From: SIG565 sp964607025 | GTDB taxonomy: Bacteria > Bacillota > Clostridia > Oscillospirales > Acutalibacteraceae | Assembly: GCA_964607025.1 (NCBI GenBank) | Contig: CAZSIL010000001.1 | Span: forward strand, 71,058-135,057 | Direction: 5' to 3' | Length of the DNA: 64,000 nt | In this document: in pieces, positions 1 through 7,232 of the stretch | Layout of the letters: every line of letters starts with the position of its first letter | Position numbering within the stretch: the stretch's first letter is position 1 | The notes under the pieces: generated by a model | Databases searched by the model: none | What the model was told of the DNA's origin: nothing | Seen by the model: only the letters and a program-made list of their open reading frames with translations | Position numbers and translations under genes: made by a program

Positions 1-67
1 AATTAGGACAAACAGATGCTCTTGTAGAAACATCGTGCGAACATTCCGTACATTTTATTAAAGCCAT
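1..67 (-). CDS. zinc-ribbon protein, N-terminal fragment
   Basis: Only the first 22 codons lie in the window; the gene runs off the left edge on the minus strand. An AAAGGAG ribosome binding site sits 7 bases before an ATG at 67. The peptide starts MALIKCTECSHDVSTR and continues to SVCPN, which is the first half of a short zinc ribbon (CxxC followed by a second Cys-Pro-Asn knuckle), as found at the start of many small clostridial membrane or signalling proteins. A sigma-A type promoter lies just upstream. Nothing can be said about the rest of the protein. Confidence 0.7.
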   Translation of the reverse strand, partial: MALIKCTECSHDVSTRASVCPN

Positions 68-120
68 AAATAAACTCCTTTGCACTATGTATAACAACCT
101 ACAATATAGTTATCACTTGA

Positions 121-149
121 ATTATACCACATTATTGGATTAGTAACAA
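121..149 (-). promoter_or_regulatory. sigma-A promoter for the zinc-ribbon gene
   Basis: Read on the minus strand: -35 TTGTTA (144-149), 17-base spacer, -10 TATAAT (121-126). It lies about 50 bases upstream of the ATG at 67 and points at it. Confidence 0.6.
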
Positions 150-317
150 GACACTATTTAACTTTTCTTGACAACATTTGAAAATCATGCCACAGTTATA
201 TTGTATTTGGATAATACAATGTAAGAGGAATTAAAAACGAAATAGAGGAAGGAGCAATATTTTATCTTTGAAAATCACACACAAAAGAAAACACACACAT
301 TAACCCCAAGTCATTGT

Positions 318-540
318 GTTTGTGTGCCACCGCATAATTGTATAAGAAACTCAAAGGCACACCACCATGACGTTCGCCCTTAATCGCCTTTCATCGTGAG
401 GCGATTGTGCGACACTTAACCGACACGATAGGTCGGTTTATCGACGGCATTTGCCGTTGTTTTGGGACAAGGTGCGACGGCACCGTTTGTCTTGCACAAA
501 ACAAATTAAGACAGTGCTATTCTGCACCGTCTTTTTCTTT
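318..540 (+). other. hairpin-rich non-coding stretch, possible structured RNA
   Basis: No convincing gene lies between 68 and 673. This part holds several inverted repeats in a row: GTGTGCC 322-328 with GGCACAC 356-362; AATCGCCT 382-389 with AGGCGATT 399-406; the near-perfect hairpin ACGGCATTTGCCGT 444-457; GGTGC/GCACC around 471-485; and a final stem 510-530 followed by a T-rich run (531-540) that resembles a plus-strand intrinsic terminator. A run of stems ending in a terminator suggests a non-coding RNA, but I cannot match it to a known family and see no clear promoter. An open frame at 407-643 runs through the hairpins and the adjacent repeat and has no coding character. Confidence 0.35.
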
Positions 541-668
541 GCCTGCCTTGTGTAAAGGGAGGGTGACCGCTTTAGCGGTGGAGGGATTGTTGGTGGGTGA
601 TAGATTTTCATTTTACAATCCCTCAGTCATTTTTGCAAAATGACAGCTCCCTTTACACAAGGGAGCCA
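541..668. repeat. nested palindromic repeat (MITE-like)
   Basis: Outer arms of 15 bases (547-561 and 647-661, CTTGTGTAAAGGGAG and its complement) enclose inner arms GAGGGATTGT 581-590 and ACAATCCCTC 615-624, plus two small hairpins (566-579 and 628-643). This gives a cruciform or cloverleaf fold. The layout is that of a dispersed, non-coding, palindromic element; I recall similar sequences being common between genes in Oscillospirales genomes. No second copy was noticed in this window. Confidence 0.7.
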
Positions 669-673
669 TTGAT

Positions 674-1435
674 TTAACTATCGTTTTCAATTTTGCACTG
701 TTTACCCGTATGGTCAATAGTGTAGTTTTCTTTCATAATTAAGTCTTCTATAAATACAAATTCATACCCCTGCTCTTTCAGGGTTTTAAGTATTGTGGGC
801 AGTGCGGCGGGGGTGTGCTCGGCATCGTTGTGGAAAAGCACTATACTACCCGGCTCTACCTTCGATACAACTCGGTGGCAGATACTGTCGGGTGTGGCAT
901 TCTCCTTCCAGTCAAGAGAGTCAACCGACCACTGTATACATGCCATATTCGTGCTATTTGTCGCATCTATCGTGTTGTTATCATAATCTCCATACGGTGG
1001 GCGGAAAAGTGTCGGTGTTCTGCCAGTTATCGCTGCGATTTTTTCGTTGCAAATGTTAAGCTCGTTACCCATTTGTGATAAACTTAACTGTGGCATATGC
1101 GGATGGGTATTTGAGTGATTCTCTATTCGGTGCCCCGCGTCGTTTAATTGCTTTACCGATTCGGGATACTTATCCACCCACGCTCCAACTACGAAAAAAG
1201 TAGCAGGTACGTCGTACTCATTAAGGATATTTATAAGTGTTTCGGTGTCGTCGTTTCCCCAAGCGGCATCAAAACTGATGGCTATTTTTTTATCGGTTGT
1301 TTCAACGCAGTATATGGGCAGTTTGCGCTCACGCGAAGCAAAGGTGACCACCGAGCCGACCGTTATCAGCAATAGGGACAGCACTATCGCCGACGCTGCC
1401 ATTAAATGTTTGCGGGTTATAACTATCATTTTCAT
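674..1435 (-). CDS. polysaccharide deacetylase family protein (NodB homology domain)
   Basis: A 253-residue membrane-anchored or secreted carbohydrate esterase. Residues 11-33 form one hydrophobic segment (signal anchor), and the catalytic domain starts near residue 50. The first NodB motif reads SFDAAWGNDD (55-63), giving the catalytic Asp56 and a metal-binding Asp, and HSNTH (107-111) supplies the two metal-ligand histidines. RPPYGDYD further on and a C-terminal VLFHND complete the set. Members of carbohydrate esterase family 4 remove N-acetyl groups from peptidoglycan or other cell-wall glycans; the form with DAAWG is typical of the clostridial and bacillar PdaA/PdaB-like group. It is transcribed alone, leftward. 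The true substrate is not shown by the sequence. Confidence 0.88.
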   Translation of the reverse strand: MKMIVITRKHLMAASAIVLSLLLITVGSVVTFASRERKLPIYCVETTDKKIAISFDAAWGNDDTETLINILNEYDVPATFFVVGAWVDKYPESVKQLNDAGHRIENHSNTHPHMPQLSLSQMGNELNICNEKIAAITGRTPTLFRPPYGDYDNNTIDATNSTNMACIQWSVDSLDWKENATPDSICHRVVSKVEPGSIVLFHNDAEHTPAALPTILKTLKEQGYEFVFIEDLIMKENYTIDHTGKQCKIENDS

Positions 1436-1527
1436 AATATCACCAAACCTTTAATAGATAGTATGAAATATGAGCGCGTCCATATTACAGGATTTAGGAT
1501 GTAGGGTTTAGGAATTAGAAAAACAAA

Positions 1528-1555
1528 AAGACCACACAGTTACCTGTGTGGTCTT
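1528..1555 (-). terminator. intrinsic terminator after 5S rRNA
   Basis: A 12-base perfect stem (1528-1539 with 1544-1555) and a 4-base loop, followed on the minus strand by a T-rich run. It lies directly 3' of the 5S gene. Confidence 0.85.
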
Positions 1556-1558
1556 GTG

Positions 1559-1672
<114 letters not shown>

Positions 1673-1703
1673 CTATTAGGTCACTTCATCAGCGACAAGA
1701 GTG

Positions 1704-1732
1704 ATTATATCACAATGAAACCTCATTGTCAA
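1704..1732 (-). promoter_or_regulatory. perfect sigma-A promoter for the 5S gene
   Basis: Minus strand: -35 TTGACA (1727-1732), exactly 17 bases, -10 TATAAT (1704-1709). Transcription would begin near 1697, about 25 bases before the mature 5S end. Confidence 0.85.
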
Positions 1733-1832
1733 CACTTTTTTTGAAAATTTTTTAAAAAAATGTTTTCCCTTTATTGACACGGCTTTAATTAAAAAGTATA
1801 ATTTATATAGCACATAAAAAGGGGATTTTAGC

Positions 1833-3326
1833 GTGATATATAATAAAATTGCAGAACTTGTGGAATACGGAAAAGCAAAGGGCTTTTATAAGGAACAGGA
1901 TAGGGTTTATATAATCAATAAACTGCTTGATATTTTGCACCTCCAAGAATTCGAACAGCCCGAAAAGGTTAGTGATGATTTTGACTTGGAAGAAATCCTT
2001 AAAGAAATACTCGATTTTGCTGTAGAAAAGGGCATAATAGGGGATAATATAACCGAGCGCGATTTGTTTGATACAAGAATTATGGGCGCTTTAATTCCGC
2101 GTCCGAGCGAAGTTACCGAGAAGTTTTATTCGTTGTATGAAAATTCTCCCGAAGCGGCAACCGATTATTTTTATAAGCTCAGTTGCGATTCGGATTATAT
2201 CCGCCGTTACAGAATTAAAAAGGACGTTAAGTGGGTAACCTCTACCGAATACGGCGACCTTGATATAACTATTAATCTGTCAAAGCCCGAAAAGGACCCG
2301 AAAGCGATAGCAGCGGCAAAGGCGGCGCCGCAGTCGGGATATCCGAAATGTTTGCTTTGTAAGGAAAACGAAGGATATGCAGGTCGGCTTAATAGCCCCG
2401 CAAGGCAAAATCATCGCATAATGCCCGTAACTATAAACAATAGCGCTTGGATGTTCCAGTATTCACCTTACGTTTATTACAACGAGCATTGTATTGTGTT
2501 TAACTCAAAACATACACCGATGCAGATTAATGACGATACTTTTGTAAAGTTGTTCGATTTTGTAAAACTTTTTCCGCATTATTTTGTGGGCTCTAATGCC
2601 GATTTGCCAATAGTTGGCGGCTCGATATTAAGCCACGACCATTTCCAAGGCGGTCATTACACCTTTGCTATGGCAAAGGCACCAATAGAACACCCTGTTA
2701 CCTTTAAAGGTTTTGAAAATGTAGAAGCAGGTATTGTAAAATGGCCGATGTCGGTTATACGTTTGCGCTCAGAAGACACCGATGATATTATACCCCTTGC
2801 GCGTAAAATTTTGGCGGCGTGGCGCGGTTATACCGATGAGGACGCATTTATATTTTCTGAAACTGACGGTGAGCCGCATAATACAATTACCCCGATTGCC
2901 CGTAAAAATGGTGATATGTTTGAGCTTGATTTGGTGCTTCGCAATAACATAACAACCCCCGAGCATCCTTTGGGTGTTTACCATCCTCACGCCGAGCTTC
3001 ATAATATTAAGAAGGAAAATATCGGTCTTATTGAAGTTATGGGACTTGCAGTGCTTCCGGCACGACTGAAAAAGGAAATGGCAGATTTATCGGTAGCCAT
3101 TTTGGGCGGTGAGAATTTACGAGAGAACGAAACACTTAGTAAGCACGCCGATTGGGTGGCAGGATTTATGCCTAAATATACAGATATAAATAAAGATAAT
3201 GTTGATAAGATTTTGCGGGATGAAATCGGTATTGTGTTTGCTAAGGTGCTTGAACACGCAGGTGTCTATAAGCGTGATGAAGAGGGAATAGACGCATTTA
3301 AGAAATTTATTTATTCAGTTAAATAA
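1833..3326 (+). CDS. galT: UDP-glucose--hexose-1-phosphate uridylyltransferase, Firmicutes type
   Basis: A Leloir-pathway enzyme that swaps UDP between UDP-glucose and galactose-1-phosphate in the cytoplasm. The 497-residue length matches the longer class II GalT of Gram-positive bacteria rather than the roughly 350-residue E. coli type. The histidine-rich catalytic segment reads SHDHFQGGHYTF (residues 267-278), with an earlier CLLCKENEGY cysteine motif and a later HPHAELHNIKKENIGLIE motif. The start is GTG at 1833 with an AAAAGGGG ribosome binding site. The gene stands alone between the 5S promoter and tRNA-Ser. Its pathway partners galE (27.2 kb) and galU (48.7 kb) are elsewhere in the window, so the gal genes are scattered rather than one operon. 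Confidence 0.95.
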   Translation: MIYNKIAELVEYGKAKGFYKEQDRVYIINKLLDILHLQEFEQPEKVSDDFDLEEILKEILDFAVEKGIIGDNITERDLFDTRIMGALIPRPSEVTEKFYSLYENSPEAATDYFYKLSCDSDYIRRYRIKKDVKWVTSTEYGDLDITINLSKPEKDPKAIAAAKAAPQSGYPKCLLCKENEGYAGRLNSPARQNHRIMPVTINNSAWMFQYSPYVYYNEHCIVFNSKHTPMQINDDTFVKLFDFVKLFPHYFVGSNADLPIVGGSILSHDHFQGGHYTFAMAKAPIEHPVTFKGFENVEAGIVKWPMSVIRLRSEDTDDIIPLARKILAAWRGYTDEDAFIFSETDGEPHNTITPIARKNGDMFELDLVLRNNITTPEHPLGVYHPHAELHNIKKENIGLIEVMGLAVLPARLKKEMADLSVAILGGENLRENETLSKHADWVAGFMPKYTDINKDNVDKILRDEIGIVFAKVLEHAGVYKRDEEGIDAFKKFIYSVK

Positions 3327-3381
3327 AACACTTGATTTTTATATCACTCGTATGTATAATATATGGGTGATATAAATTTAT

Positions 3382-3473
3382 GGAGATGTCGCCTAGTTGG
3401 TCGAGGGCGCACGATTGGAAATCGTGTAACTGTTAAAAGCAGTTCGAGGGTTCGAATCCCTCCATCTCCGCCA
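3382..3473 (+). tRNA. tRNA-Ser (anticodon GGA)
   Basis: A 92-nt class II tRNA. The acceptor stem pairs GGAGATG with CATCTCC, the anticodon loop TTGGAAA carries GGA (reads UCC/UCU), a long variable arm follows as expected for serine, the T arm reads GGTTCGAATCC, and discriminator G plus CCA is encoded. Confidence 0.96.
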
Positions 3474-3511
3474 AAACAAAACACCACCCAACAGGGTGGT
3501 GTTTTGTTTTG
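3474..3511 (+). terminator. intrinsic terminator after tRNA-Ser
   Basis: AAAACAAAACACCACCC pairs perfectly with GGGTGGTGTTTTGTTTT across a 4-base loop. Its right arm (from 3490) is also the first part of the 116-base direct repeat described next. Confidence 0.85.
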
Positions 3512-3605
3512 GCAAAGTTGTGAGTATCAGATGAGAACAGTTTTTTGCATTGGCAAAAAACGTTCGGCGACGCAGCCGCGAAACCGCGATAGGTTTTGCG
3601 GACTG
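3490..3605. repeat. 116-base direct repeat, copy 1 (ends at the gap)
   Basis: Identical to 3867-3982 (offset 377). It contains the right arm of the tRNA terminator, a spacer, and a 55-base unit beginning TGGCAAAAAACGTTCGGC and ending GCGGACTG. The 55-base unit also occurs at 3706-3760. The unit has internal symmetry (CCGCGAAACCGCG). It runs into the N gap. Confidence 0.85.
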
Positions 3606-3705
3606 NNNNNNNNNNNNNNNNNNNNNNNNNNNNNNNNNNNNNNNNNNNNNNNNNNNNNNNNNNNNNNNNNNNNNNNNNNNNNNNNNNNNNNNNNNNNNNN
3701 NNNNN
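3606..3705. other. assembly gap (100 N)
   Basis: Exactly 100 unknown bases, the usual placeholder for a scaffold join. Both flanks carry the same 55-base repeat, which explains why assembly failed here; true length and copy number are unknown. Confidence 0.99.
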
Positions 3706-3760
3706 TGGCAAAAAACGTTCGGCGACGCAGCCGCGAAACCGCGATAGGTTTTGCGGACTG
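3706..3760. repeat. 55-base repeat unit, middle copy
   Basis: Same 55 bases as 3551-3605 and 3928-3982, beginning immediately at the right edge of the gap. The sequence after it (3761-3866) is not repeated and holds no gene; it has one small palindrome, ACCGCTCGGAGCGGT. Confidence 0.85.
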
Positions 3761-3866
3761 CCAAAGTCTCGAGTAAGGCAAAAGATTTAGGGCACCGCTC
3801 GGAGCGGTCAAAAACTTGCCGACGCAGAGTATCTCTTCATCTTTTACACCCGCCATGGTGATGGCG

Positions 3867-3982
3867 AACAGGGTGGTGTTTTGTTTTGGCAAAGTTGTGA
3901 GTATCAGATGAGAACAGTTTTTTGCATTGGCAAAAAACGTTCGGCGACGCAGCCGCGAAACCGCGATAGGTTTTGCGGACTG
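3867..3982. repeat. 116-base direct repeat, copy 2
   Basis: Exact copy of 3490-3605. The only open frames across this region read through repeats and the gap and are not genes. Confidence 0.85.
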
Positions 3983-3986
3983 TATT

Positions 3987-4013
3987 GTAGGGGCGATTCA
4001 CGAATCGCCCGTT
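3987..4013. repeat. 27-base dispersed palindromic repeat, copy 1
   Basis: Contains the palindrome GGGCGATTCACGAATCGCCC and is identical over 27 bases to 31310-31336. Both copies lie between genes. Confidence 0.8.
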
Positions 4014-4032
4014 TTTAATTCCTCCATCTCTC

Positions 4033-4055
4033 ACACCCATACGGGTGGTGTTTTT
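4033..4055 (+). terminator. terminator-like hairpin, possible decayed copy of the tRNA-Ser tail
   Basis: ACACCC, 4-base loop, GGGTGGTGT, then TTTTT. Together with CCTCCATCTC at 4021-4030 it resembles the 3' end of tRNA-Ser plus its terminator (3455-3511) in eroded form. Confidence 0.45.
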
Positions 4056-4076
4056 ATAAATAATTGATGATATTTC

Positions 4077-4105
4077 TTGCAAAACCTGATTTCAGGTAGT
4101 ATTAT
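4077..4105 (+). promoter_or_regulatory. sigma-A promoter for the phosphatase gene
   Basis: -35 TTGCAA (4077-4082), 17-base spacer containing the small inverted repeat CCTGATTTCAGG, -10 TATTAT (4100-4105). The start codon is at 4137. Confidence 0.6.
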
Positions 4106-4136
4106 GATATAGTATTAAACAAAAAGGGGACAAGTT

Positions 4137-4838
4137 ATGAAAATTCTTATAATCCGACACGGTGACCCGAATTATGAACAGGATTCTCTAACCGAAAAGG
4201 GATTTAGAGAGGCGGAGCTTTTGGCAAAACGTCTTTCTAAATTACATATTGATGATTTTTATTGCTCACCATTAGGTCGGGCACAGCGAACAAGCGAACC
4301 TACTCTTGCCGCTATGGGCAAGGAAGCAAAAACGCTTTACTGGCTAAGGGAATTTGACGGAAAAATAGTCTCACCCTTCACAGGCAGAAAAAGGGGCTCG
4401 TGGGATTTGCCGCCATCACTTTGGTGTCAGGATATGAAAAACTATGATATAGATGAGTGGGTAGATTCTGAGATAATGAAAAAAAGTAATGCCCAAGAAA
4501 TCTTTGATGAAACGGTTAAGGGTGTTGATGAACTCTTACTGCGTTACGGCCTTAGAAGAGAGGGTATGGCATATATAGGCAGTGAGGACAAAACCATTGC
4601 GCTTTTTTGCCACTTTTGTCAGGGGATTACGGTGTTAGCTTATCTGCTTGGCATTTCCCCGGTTGTTGCGCAAAACAATTTCTATTTGGCTCCCACTTCG
4701 GTTACCACACTGGTTACCGAAACCGACAAAAAGGGCTATTCGCACTTCAGAGCAACTGGTGTTGGCGATATTTCACATTTATATGCAGAAAATGAGCCCA
4801 TGTCAGAATCGGGCTTATACCCCAATTTTGAAAAATAA
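4137..4838 (+). CDS. histidine phosphatase family protein
   Basis: A 233-residue cytoplasmic enzyme of the phosphoglycerate mutase-like (histidine phosphatase) superfamily. The N-terminal signature IIRHGDP (residues 5-11) holds the phospho-accepting His; LTEKGFREAELLAKRL and SPLGRAQRTSEPT follow in the family order, and CHFCQG supplies the second catalytic His. Such enzymes act on small phosphorylated metabolites or on phosphoproteins, and sequence alone does not tell which. The gene is preceded by AAAAAGGGG and its own promoter, and followed by a hairpin at 4847, so it is a single-gene unit. Confidence 0.85.
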   Translation: MKILIIRHGDPNYEQDSLTEKGFREAELLAKRLSKLHIDDFYCSPLGRAQRTSEPTLAAMGKEAKTLYWLREFDGKIVSPFTGRKRGSWDLPPSLWCQDMKNYDIDEWVDSEIMKKSNAQEIFDETVKGVDELLLRYGLRREGMAYIGSEDKTIALFCHFCQGITVLAYLLGISPVVAQNNFYLAPTSVTTLVTETDKKGYSHFRATGVGDISHLYAENEPMSESGLYPNFEK

Positions 4839-4846
4839 TGAATTTA

Positions 4847-4880
4847 TGGCGGGTAAAATTACCTGCCATTATTATTTGTA
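4847..4880 (+). terminator. intrinsic terminator after the phosphatase gene
   Basis: TGGCGGGTAA pairs with TTACCTGCCA (one G-T pair), followed by TTATTATTTG. Confidence 0.6.
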
Positions 4881-4907
4881 AACTTTTTTCCAATTTGTCT
4901 TTTTGGG

Positions 4908-4936
4908 TTGACATAATACGACGAAAACTTTATAAT
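4908..4936 (+). promoter_or_regulatory. perfect sigma-A promoter for the glucosaminidase gene
   Basis: -35 TTGACA (4908-4913), 17 bases, -10 TATAAT (4931-4936). Transcription would start near 4943, which rules out the longer frame opening at 4838 and supports the GTG start at 4991. Confidence 0.85.
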
Positions 4937-4990
4937 TATAATGAGATAAATTGTGGAACTTTGTATGTTTATGGGAAGGGGGTATTTCAC

Positions 4991-7228
4991 GTGAAAAGGG
5001 GTATACATAAAAGAATTATTGCGATTTTTTTAATCGTTAGCGTGTGTGTCACATTGTTGAGCGTGCCGGCCATTGCTGTATCTTTCCCATACTTTGCAAA
5101 AATTGACAATACCACCAATGGTTATACCGGAGTTTATAGCCAACCAGGTACGACAGGGCATGAAAAGGATGAGGGCACCAAAAGTGAAAGACTTACTGAT
5201 TTGTTAGAAGGCAGAATAGTTAAAATTCTTGGCACAGGTATCGACGGCGACGGAGATATGTGGTACAAAATAGGTTATGGTGATAGTTTTAAAAGTTTAG
5301 GATATGTTTATGAGAAACGGGTAACTAAAGTTGCAGACGGCTATGTAGAAGATAAGGAATTTGAAAATTGGCTGACCGAGCAGGGCTTCCCTGAAAGTTA
5401 TAAGGATGGCCTTCGCGATTTGCATTCGCTATATCCAAATTGGAAGTTTTATGCTGACCATACGGGACTTGATTTTAATGCCGCGGTAAAGGCAGAAAAC
5501 GGTGGCGTGAAAGATGTGGATAAATATATACACGTAAATAGTGATATTTCTTGGAAGGTATACGAAAAAGGTGAATACAACTGGGAAACGGGAAGATGGA
5601 CAGGACATGACGGTGATTCGTGGATTAAAACCACCGACCAAGTAGTTGCTTATTATTTAGACCCGAGAAATTTCTTAGATGAAACAAATGTATTTATGTT
5701 CGCAAATGAATCTTTCGACGCCGAAAAAGAAGATTTGAGTTTTGTGCAAACAGCAGTTAAGGGGACGTTTATGGATGCGGTATTACCCGAACATGCTGTA
5801 GCCACAACCGAAGACGCAGTATCTGATACATCATCTAATACGGGTATCAATGCAACGTCAAATATAAGTTCTAACGTAAATTCCAATAATAGTTCCAGCA
5901 ATAGTTCCAACGCAAGTTCCAACACAAGTTCTGATAAAAATGAAGGCACACAAGAAACGCCAAGAACTTATGCACACGCTATTTTGAAAGCGGCAAAACA
6001 ATCGGGCGTAAGTTCCGCAACAATAGTCGCGGTTATCTGTCAGGAACAGGGAAGCAACGGCATAGGAAAATGTATTTCAGGTGTGTATTCAACGGCGGCT
6101 TATCCCAAAGCGCTCAAAGGGTATTACAACTTTTTTAATATCGGCGCTTATGCCCACAGCGGTAGAAATGCTATAGAAAATGGTCTTATTTGGGCTAAAG
6201 GCGGCACAAACAGTTCAACAACCTATAACCGCCCGTGGAACACCAGAGAAAAAGCCATTATCGGTGGCGCTACATGGTATGGTGAAAGCTATATAAAAGT
6301 AGGTCAAAATACCATTTATTATAAAAATTTTAATGTTTACAAAAACACAGAATATGACGTATACACTCATCAGTATGCAACCAATATTGAAGATTGTGTT
6401 GGCAAGGGCTCAATGATGGCGCAGGGTATGAGCGCAATTGTGGATGAAGAAATTGTTTTCCATATTCCTGTTTACAAAAATATGCCAAAAGAAACCACGT
6501 TACCTGCAAAGGGCACCAATAACAATAGATTTTTAAAATCGTTATCGGTTGAGGGTTACAAACTTTCTACAACGTTTAACAGATATACCTATTCCTACGA
6601 AGTTATCGTTCCATATAAACAGTCCAAGGTTAAAATAAATGCTGTATCCGAAGCATCAGATGCTACTGTTACGGGTGGCGGTGAAGTTAAATTAGCGGTA
6701 GGAAATAATGATTTAAAAATCGTTGTAACGGCATCTTCAGGGCTTACTGCAACATATAATTTAACAATATATCGCGAAAAAGCACCTGACGGTGAAGCAG
6801 AAATGCCCGAGCTTAATACCAAATATAAAATCGGCGATTATATGACCAATATACAGCCCGACACATCAATTGCTACGTTCAAAAAAAATTTAGGTGTTAA
6901 GAACGGAAAAGTTGTTGTTATGGACTCACTCGGCAACGAGAAAAAGGATGGTCTTATCGCAACAGGCGATAAGGTGCATTTATACGATGCCAATGAAAAA
7001 ATACGCGCCACTTACCGTGTTGTTATCTACGGCGATGTTGACGGCAACGGAAAAATCACATCGGTTGATCTGCTTGTGGGGCAAAATCATATATTAAAGA
7101 AAAAAACGTTAGTTAATATTTATGTTACGGCATTGGATATTGACGGCAACGGCAAAGTAAATTCTGTCGATTTGCTTGTAGGTCAAAGACACGTTTTAAA
7201 GATTAAAGAAATAGATCAGAAGAGGTAA
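4991..7228 (+). CDS. secreted N-acetylglucosaminidase with SH3-like, cadherin-like and dockerin domains
   Basis: Start chosen at GTG 4991 (AAGGGGG about 8 bases upstream, promoter at 4908), giving 745 residues. Residues 1-36 are a signal peptide. A bacterial SH3-like wall-binding part covers about 45-115. A Ser/Asn-rich linker (about 278-318) leads to the glucosaminidase (LytG/endo-beta-N-acetylglucosaminidase) domain with VICQEQGS, Glu352 being the likely catalytic acid, then FFNIGAY and NRPWNTREKAIIGGA. A cadherin-like beta-sandwich covers about 513-596. The C-terminus (about 680-745) is a type I dockerin with two calcium loops, DVDGNGKITSVDLL and DIDGNGKVNSVDLL. The enzyme would cleave peptidoglycan glycan strands at the cell surface. 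The dockerin predicts docking to a cohesin; the next gene, 4 bases downstream, encodes a cohesin-like protein. Confidence 0.88.
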   Translation: MKRGIHKRIIAIFLIVSVCVTLLSVPAIAVSFPYFAKIDNTTNGYTGVYSQPGTTGHEKDEGTKSERLTDLLEGRIVKILGTGIDGDGDMWYKIGYGDSFKSLGYVYEKRVTKVADGYVEDKEFENWLTEQGFPESYKDGLRDLHSLYPNWKFYADHTGLDFNAAVKAENGGVKDVDKYIHVNSDISWKVYEKGEYNWETGRWTGHDGDSWIKTTDQVVAYYLDPRNFLDETNVFMFANESFDAEKEDLSFVQTAVKGTFMDAVLPEHAVATTEDAVSDTSSNTGINATSNISSNVNSNNSSSNSSNASSNTSSDKNEGTQETPRTYAHAILKAAKQSGVSSATIVAVICQEQGSNGIGKCISGVYSTAAYPKALKGYYNFFNIGAYAHSGRNAIENGLIWAKGGTNSSTTYNRPWNTREKAIIGGATWYGESYIKVGQNTIYYKNFNVYKNTEYDVYTHQYATNIEDCVGKGSMMAQGMSAIVDEEIVFHIPVYKNMPKETTLPAKGTNNNRFLKSLSVEGYKLSTTFNRYTYSYEVIVPYKQSKVKINAVSEASDATVTGGGEVKLAVGNNDLKIVVTASSGLTATYNLTIYREKAPDGEAEMPELNTKYKIGDYMTNIQPDTSIATFKKNLGVKNGKVVVMDSLGNEKKDGLIATGDKVHLYDANEKIRATYRVVIYGDVDGNGKITSVDLLVGQNHILKKKTLVNIYVTALDIDGNGKVNSVDLLVGQRHVLKIKEIDQKR

Positions 7229-7232
7229 TAAT

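Noticed and set aside
168..203. Rightward promoter for the 318-540 hairpin region
   Set aside because: A TTGACA is present at 168-173, but the nearest TATATT is 24 bases away, which is too far.
318..540. 6S RNA or RNase P RNA
   Set aside because: No long single hairpin with a central bubble (6S) and no conserved RNase P core such as GAGGAAAGTCC were found; left unassigned.
407..643. 78-residue open frame on the plus strand
   Set aside because: It runs through hairpins and the palindromic repeat, has no ribosome binding site, and its peptide is Cys/Arg-rich without family character.
793..1078. Plus-strand frames inside the deacetylase gene
   Set aside because: They are antisense to a clear NodB-domain gene.
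3363..3892. Several frames across tRNA-Ser, the repeats and the N gap
   Set aside because: They include the tRNA gene and up to 34 unknown residues from N; none has a ribosome binding site.
3490..3982. CRISPR array
   Set aside because: The repeats are 55 and 116 bases with unequal, very different spacing, only three copies, and no cas genes; this is a dispersed duplication.
4838..4990. Longer N-terminus of the glucosaminidase
   Set aside because: The extension would contain a terminator and the perfect promoter; GTG 4991 has the ribosome binding site and begins a normal signal peptide.
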